Origin: Prevotella sp. UBA6994
GTDB lineage: Bacteria > Bacteroidota > Bacteroidia > Bacteroidales > Bacteroidaceae
DNA: 64,000 nucleotides
Direction: 5' to 3'
Assembly (NCBI GenBank): GCA_002449845.1
Contig: DJXW01000034.1
Span: forward strand, 62,001-126,000
A program made the translations under genes and the position numbers. Shown in pieces: positions 59,124 through 64,000 of this stretch (within the stretch, counting starts at the first letter, position 1; each line of letters opens with the position of its first letter). The notes beneath the pieces were generated by a model that worked only from the letters and a program-made list of their open reading frames with translations, was not told the origin of the DNA and did no database searches.

Positions 59124-62100
59124 TTAAAAACCTCCTAATTCGTAATACTCATCCTCAAGATCAACTCCATCTTCCTTGATGTCTTGCTTTTGTTGCTTGT
59201 TGTTCTTCGTCTTCGATTCGGGTTCATCGTCATCAAGGATGATGATGTCCTCTGTCTGTTGCTGTTTGTTGTTGTCAGTATCGTCAATGATGATGATGTC
59301 ATCATCTTCTTGTTGCTTTTGTTTGTTACTGTTATCGTCGATGATGATGATATTAGAATCGTCCTCTACGTTTTGGTTGTTCAAAGGTTCGTCATTGATG
59401 ATAATCGTATTGTCATCTTCCTCAATCTGAGTTTGTTGTTTCACAGGTTCCTCAATGATGAGATTATTATCCTCCTCGTTGACGCGGTTGTTGTTGGTCT
59501 TCACAGGTTCTTCCATGATGGTAGTACCTTCGTCAACGATATTGTTGTTGCCTTGTTTGGTAGGTTCTTCCTCAATGACGATTTCGTTTTCACGATTATT
59601 ACCTGCATTACCGCCATTGTCTTCACCATTGCCAATGAATGTACCCTCATTCATTTGGTCTAATGCTCTGTCAACCTCTTCCTCCGTGGTAGGCACGTCT
59701 TGTTCTTTCTCATATCCTATCTCGGCAGGTTCGGATAATAAGTCAAACGTACTCACTTTCAGAGGTGCGAAATGCTTGGTATAGAACTCATCGTAATCAT
59801 CGTAACTGAACTGCTTACCCAATAACGGGAAGTTTTCGGTACTGATTACTATCGACCTGCTATTGCCAAGTCGCTTTACGATGTTGGCTTGCTGGTGTAA
59901 CTCTCGTGCGTATTGCAATGCCTCGTCGAAATTCCTGAAGCCTGACACTTGCATGTGGTGCAAGCCCAACTCGTCTTGTTCGATGGTAATATCGAAATTA
60001 CGAACCATGTAACTGGTGAAGTTGTACCTTGCCAATTCGTACAACAGTAGGTTCTCGTTGACGGAATCAGGTTTATAAACAACCATGAACAAGAAATCTA
60101 CGTTACGTTCAGGTGACAGCTTCTTGGCTGACACGGAGTCACTGTCATTCAGTACCACGCTTCTTCTGCTCCATACGTCGCCCAAGTCAAACTTTCCTCC
60201 TCGAAGTTGTTTACCAGCTTTTACGCCATTGATAATCATACCTGCCATCTCTGCCAATCTGCTTTGCGGGAATTTCTCCACTACGGCTTTCATATCTTCC
60301 AAACAACCGTCTCCGTCTCCGTCGTTAAGTTTTCCTAAACCGTCGATAAACAAAAATTTATCCCTGTTAGCTCCCAATGGGAATCGTTCGGCAGATACAC
60401 GAGCATTGGCTCTTACCTCACCATATCTGTCTCCCTTAAAGGCACTATAGGTAGCCGAATATAGAGAGTCTTCCATTTGTTCGCCAAAGATAGCATTCTC
60501 CTTGAAATAAGGGTCAGACAAGATACCTGTCCATTGACTTTCTGGGAATTGCTCTTTAAGTTTATCTACATACCCATCCGCAATGGCAGGCATGTTCATC
60601 CTGTTGTATAATAAGAATAGGTGATAATACACCGCATCCATGTTTTCAAAGTCGGGATAATTATCGGTAAGGCGACGTAAGGCCTTCTCACTCAACGGTA
60701 GATTGTCGAGCTTGTCCTTGAAGATTACGCCAGAATTGTATAATCCATCTTCAAGAATCAGGTTGCTTGCTTGCAACTGTTCTTCAGTGAACGGTATTTG
60801 TGCCAAGTAATACTCACGTTTGTGAGGGTCGTTCTGCGCACTGTCTTTCAATTGCTCTAAAGAGTCTTGAATGGCTTCTTCCCTGGCTATGGAATCCAAT
60901 TGTTCGGGAGTCATCTCGGGAATCTCACCAAATTCACCAGCACCAGCCACCACGGTCTTGTTTATGCGTTGCCAGTTATCTACGTTCTCACGCTTACCCC
61001 ATTGTTTCTCAAAAGTTTGCTTTCCTTGTTGCACCGCCATTGCATTATAGAAATACCATTTTCCGTTTTCCGTTCCAATTGCTGTCTGGGTGGGGTTGTT
61101 TCTTTGCATGTTATTCTGATTGCCCATGCCTCCATTGCGTTGCAACACTTGTTGGGCATTGGCTTCAGCCTGTTTGTTCTTCTCTTCCTTTTCCTTCTTT
61201 TTCAGAGCCTCTATCACTCGGTCAATTGCCTCATTCCTTTCCTTTTCGTCCATCTTGGCGAGGGCTTGCAGGGAGTCTTGCAAATGAACAGCATCTGTAT
61301 AGGGAGCCAACTCGTCAAGAATCTTCGACCTTTCAGAAAGTTGCTCATAGTCGTCACGTTCCTTGTCGAGAAGTCCGATAGCTTCACCATAGCATCGCTG
61401 AGCATCGCTGAACTTCTCCATTTCCCAATAGATGTCGCCTAGTTTCAACAACAATACACCTTTCTCAATGCCGCTACGTGTGGCTTTCTTGTTACCTGTC
61501 TCGTAGGCACCGATGGCTTTAAGTGTATCTTTCTGAGCGAGATAGATATTGCCAATGGCATAGTAAACTTGGTCAAGATAATCCTTGTTGTTGTCTGACC
61601 GAGCCATGCGCTTCAGTTGACTAATCATCTTTTTCCATTGTCCTTCTGACATTACCTCAGTCATGGCAATCTTGGCATTAAACGCCACTTCATACGGCGG
61701 GTTCAATCTGCCTACGTGTTTATATGCCTTGTATGCAGCTTGCTTATGACCGAGTGCGTTTTCCAATTGTCCCAGCAAGAACCATTCACGTGCTTTCTGC
61801 TGTTTGCGCATCTCGTGTTTGATGACTTTCTTGAGATAAGGAATTGCCTGCTCGTAATCGCCGGTATGAATGTAATAGTCGGCGTATGTGTAGTCCCACT
61901 CCTTCTGCGCACTCCAATGAATGGAATCCCTGCGCATGTTGCGGATAACGTCTTCTGCATCGTAAATCCAATCTTGTTCGATGTAGCATTTTGCCAACCA
62001 AGCACGAGCTCTTCCATAAATGGCTGGTTGGGTTTGATAGAGCCTGCTCATATAAGCGAAGGTAGAGGCAGCCTCATCGAATGCTCCTTGGTGAAATTGC

Positions 62101-62534
62101 GAACGTCCCATGAGCAACCAAGCCTTCCAAAGCAAGGGGTTGTATTCCTTTCGGTTCAACCATTCAATGTCTTTTTCGGTCTTTCTGCGTCTCTTCGTCC
62201 ATTGAGGGCGTTTTTTGATGCTGTGTAATTTAATGGCTTTTTGACATTTTTCAATAGCCTTGTCAAAGTTGCCCTTGCCCAATTCCCTGCTTTTGGTATT
62301 GCCAACCGTATATAATGGGATGATTTCGGTGAAGTTGTCTTTGTGTCCTTTTTCCTTCTCCTCGCTACCGTCTATATATGCCAGTGTTCCGTTATAGTAA
62401 GTATTGTATCGTGCGTTAAAAGAGTGCCACCATCTGCTCTTCGCCGTATTTTTTTGCGTAGAGCAACCCGCCATCAATCCTAAGCAGACCAACAGCAGGA
62501 GGTAAAGAATATGTTTCTCTTTATGAAACCTCAT
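59124..62534 (-). CDS. porW: PorW/SprE-like TPR lipoprotein of type IX secretion
   Basis: The 1136-residue protein has a lipobox MAGC (Cys24). The family start STQKNTAKSRWWHSFNARYNTYYNG follows, then a long series of TPR-like helices (about 60-420, and 560-760). A coiled, Gln/Asn-rich stretch lies near 440-500. A SPOR-like region occurs before residue 960. The last 150 residues or so are an acidic low-complexity tail with repeated IIII-DD and EEPVK motifs, not expected in a canonical PorW. Known PorW links the trans-envelope machine to other parts. It lies directly before porX. Confidence 0.93.
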   Translation of the reverse strand: MRFHKEKHILYLLLLVCLGLMAGCSTQKNTAKSRWWHSFNARYNTYYNGTLAYIDGSEEKEKGHKDNFTEIIPLYTVGNTKSRELGKGNFDKAIEKCQKAIKLHSIKKRPQWTKRRRKTEKDIEWLNRKEYNPLLWKAWLLMGRSQFHQGAFDEAASTFAYMSRLYQTQPAIYGRARAWLAKCYIEQDWIYDAEDVIRNMRRDSIHWSAQKEWDYTYADYYIHTGDYEQAIPYLKKVIKHEMRKQQKAREWFLLGQLENALGHKQAAYKAYKHVGRLNPPYEVAFNAKIAMTEVMSEGQWKKMISQLKRMARSDNNKDYLDQVYYAIGNIYLAQKDTLKAIGAYETGNKKATRSGIEKGVLLLKLGDIYWEMEKFSDAQRCYGEAIGLLDKERDDYEQLSERSKILDELAPYTDAVHLQDSLQALAKMDEKERNEAIDRVIEALKKKEKEEKNKQAEANAQQVLQRNGGMGNQNNMQRNNPTQTAIGTENGKWYFYNAMAVQQGKQTFEKQWGKRENVDNWQRINKTVVAGAGEFGEIPEMTPEQLDSIAREEAIQDSLEQLKDSAQNDPHKREYYLAQIPFTEEQLQASNLILEDGLYNSGVIFKDKLDNLPLSEKALRRLTDNYPDFENMDAVYYHLFLLYNRMNMPAIADGYVDKLKEQFPESQWTGILSDPYFKENAIFGEQMEDSLYSATYSAFKGDRYGEVRANARVSAERFPLGANRDKFLFIDGLGKLNDGDGDGCLEDMKAVVEKFPQSRLAEMAGMIINGVKAGKQLRGGKFDLGDVWSRRSVVLNDSDSVSAKKLSPERNVDFLFMVVYKPDSVNENLLLYELARYNFTSYMVRNFDITIEQDELGLHHMQVSGFRNFDEALQYARELHQQANIVKRLGNSRSIVISTENFPLLGKQFSYDDYDEFYTKHFAPLKVSTFDLLSEPAEIGYEKEQDVPTTEEEVDRALDQMNEGTFIGNGEDNGGNAGNNRENEIVIEEEPTKQGNNNIVDEGTTIMEEPVKTNNNRVNEEDNNLIIEEPVKQQTQIEEDDNTIIINDEPLNNQNVEDDSNIIIIDDNSNKQKQQEDDDIIIIDDTDNNKQQQTEDIIILDDDEPESKTKNNKQQKQDIKEDGVDLEDEYYELGGF

Positions 62535-62622
62535 GTTTATAAAACTGAAAAACCATGTTTTTATTGTCTAAACGTGGTATAATTAATTCGTCAAAGCAAA
62601 TAGAAGATAATTATTGCCTTGA

Positions 62623-63006
62623 CTAAGTTTCCATGAGCATGAACATTTCGTCTTTGATTTGGTCGGGTACGTTGATTCCTCTCAAACAAAGGCTGCGGTT
62701 CCAGTCTTTCACCTCTTTGGGATTCATCGTTTCCATGACGTAGCTAAACATGTCGGCTTCTTCGTCGGTGTATTCGTTGGAAGGCTTACCCTTGAAAGCA
62801 TCTAATTCCTCATCGTCGAAATACTCTATTTCCTTGAGCGATGCTTCCATCATGCAGGTCTGTTCACACTTGTCGCTTGAACCGTCACAACTGCTACAAT
62901 CACTGGTTGGCACGATGACATTATCAGGGTTGCTGGTCTTGATAAACAACAAGTAGCAACCCGTGATAATCACCAATGCAATGACGCAAAAGACTATGTA
63001 GCTCAT
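62623..63006 (-). CDS. Small membrane-anchored Cys-rich protein
   Basis: The 127-residue protein has one N-terminal membrane helix (YIVFCVIALVIITGCYLLFI), then a Cys-rich segment DCSSCDGSSDKCEQTC that could bind metal. An acidic, helical C-terminal part contains YTDEEADMFSYVMETM and VKDWNRSLCLRGINVPDQI. Similar short proteins lie between aroA and porW in Bacteroidales, to my recollection, under unspecific names. It begins 21 nt after aroA and 88 nt before porW, so it is probably in one transcript with them. The function is unknown. Confidence 0.75.
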   Translation of the reverse strand: MSYIVFCVIALVIITGCYLLFIKTSNPDNVIVPTSDCSSCDGSSDKCEQTCMMEASLKEIEYFDDEELDAFKGKPSNEYTDEEADMFSYVMETMNPKEVKDWNRSLCLRGINVPDQIKDEMFMLMET

Positions 63007-63027
63007 GTTTGTATCTCAGCGTATTGA

Positions 63028-64000
63028 TTATTCTATGACGTCAATCTTAAAACCTGCGTGTTTCATGTCTTCCCAGAAAGCTGGGTAAGACTTCGTAACC
63101 ACCATCGGATTGTTGATTTTGATTTCGGGATATTTCATCGCCAATGGAGCAAAAGACAAAGCCATACGGTGGTCTTCGTAAGTATCGATGGCTTCCATCG
63201 TAGGTTCACATCGTTCACCGTCCCAAATCAGTTCGCTGTCGTTTACGTCCTTGATGACAAATCCCAATTTCATCAACTCGTTCTTCAATGCCACGATGCG
63301 ATTAGTTTCCTTGATGACAAGGCTTGACAATCCCTTGAAATGGAAAGGCACTCCCAAGGCAATGCAACAAACTACGAATGTCTGTGCCAAATCGGGAGAA
63401 TTGATAAAGTCGTAATCCAGTCGAGGCACCACTCTGCCACTTTTCTTGAGCGTGACGGTTGTTGGCTTGCCCTGTATCTTAGAACTGAATTTGGTCTTGA
63501 TGCCAAGCAAAGAGAAGATGTATCTCGTCACGGAGTCACCTTGCTTTGAACCGTCCATGAGTCCTTCCAGTTTAAGTGTAGCTTCTTCCTCATTGCTCAA
63601 CGCCAAAATCTCATACCAATAGGAAGCCGCACTCCAATCGTTTTCTATCAGGTATTTTCTTTGCGAATAATTACTATGTTGCACGGCTACGGTATCGCCA
63701 CTGGTCCAATCTGCTTTGGCTCCAAATTCTCTCATTGTCCATAAGGTGAGGTCTATGTAAGGACGTGAGATAATTTCACCAGTCATCTTCAGTTCTAATC
63801 CATCTTTCAATGTAGGTGCAATCATCAACAGTGCTGAGATATATTGCGAACTGATGCTCCCTGGTATTTCCAGTGTCCCGCCATTCAATGCCTTTCCCTT
63901 GATGCGGAGTGGGGGATAGCCCTTTTCTTCTACGTATTCAATGTCGGCTCCCAATGTACGGAGAGCATCTACGAGTATCTCTATCGGACGATGCTTCATT
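63028..64000 (-). CDS. aroA: 3-phosphoshikimate 1-carboxyvinyltransferase, 5' end beyond window
   Basis: This is the C-terminal 323 residues of EPSP synthase, cut by the window edge before its N-terminus. It shows RPIEILVDALRTLGADI, GSISSQYISALLM (usual motif SSQF/YxSALL), the active-site segments DYDFINSPDLAQTF and VIKETNRIVALKNEL, and YEDHRMALSFAPLA. The catalysed step joins phosphoenolpyruvate to shikimate-3-phosphate in aromatic amino-acid synthesis. It reads outward as the first visible gene of the aroA-porW-porX-tsaE run. Confidence 0.95.
   Translation of the reverse strand, partial: MKHRPIEILVDALRTLGADIEYVEEKGYPPLRIKGKALNGGTLEIPGSISSQYISALLMIAPTLKDGLELKMTGEIISRPYIDLTLWTMREFGAKADWTSGDTVAVQHSNYSQRKYLIENDWSAASYWYEILALSNEEEATLKLEGLMDGSKQGDSVTRYIFSLLGIKTKFSSKIQGKPTTVTLKKSGRVVPRLDYDFINSPDLAQTFVVCCIALGVPFHFKGLSSLVIKETNRIVALKNELMKLGFVIKDVNDSELIWDGERCEPTMEAIDTYEDHRMALSFAPLAMKYPEIKINNPMVVTKSYPAFWEDMKHAGFKIDVIE

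Overview
The window is chromosomal DNA of a Bacteroidota bacterium, most probably a Prevotella-like member of the Bacteroidales. The evidence is: Bacteroidota-type promoters (TTTG, about 19-20 nt, TAnnTTTG) before many genes; A/T-rich start regions without Shine-Dalgarno sequences; BspA-type leucine-rich-repeat surface proteins; the PorX/PorW proteins of type IX secretion; a DUF4492-cydA-cydB cluster; pssA-psd beside a DUF4834-type gene; and secreted GH2, GH3 and esterase enzymes. There is no rRNA operon, CRISPR array, prophage or intact insertion sequence. One tRNA (Lys) is present.

Layout. 0-4 kb: the 5' part of a BspA-like gene cut by the window edge, a beta-helix gene broken by frameshifts, and a lipoprotein stub. 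4-11.7 kb: an Mrp/ApbC ATPase, a TolC-HlyD-permease-permease export operon without an ATPase, and a membrane-anchored coiled-coil protein. 12-15.8 kb: cytochrome bd oxidase and a secreted cyclophilin. 15.9-20 kb: a MITE-like element, a small protein, an 1103-residue BspA-like protein and a structured RNA candidate. 20-29 kb: SGNH hydrolase, metallophosphoesterase, rubrerythrin, GH2 enzyme, beta-barrel protein and acetyl-esterase. 28.8-35.8 kb: a second, complete export operon (TolC, HlyD, double-ATPase, two permeases) with a divergent AraC-type regulator. 35.8-41 kb: hydroxyacid dehydrogenase, GH3 glucosidase and an A/T-rich polytopic membrane protein. 41.4-57 kb: mostly housekeeping genes (tRNA-Lys, AI-2E-family protein, tdk, rsmI, tadA, yraN-birA-pyrH, pssA-psd, dnaE, trxA) plus a large secreted M6 protease with a dockerin. 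57-64 kb: a co-directional run aroA - small membrane protein - porW - porX - tsaE.

The least explained material is intergenic. Three dispersed elements of about 370-390 bp each carry an array of 15-bp near-palindromes (TAAC..ATAT..GTTA type) separated by exactly 6 nt, giving a fixed 21-bp period, which is two helical turns. Short tandem arrays of 7- or 9-bp units start at or just after several stop codons, and a 22-bp array lies downstream of trxA. A promoter-driven region with long-range complementarity upstream of the large BspA gene looks like a structured RNA or a MITE. Several promoters sit so close to their start codons that the mRNAs should be nearly leaderless.

All functional names come from reading motifs by eye. 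No database search or folding program was run.
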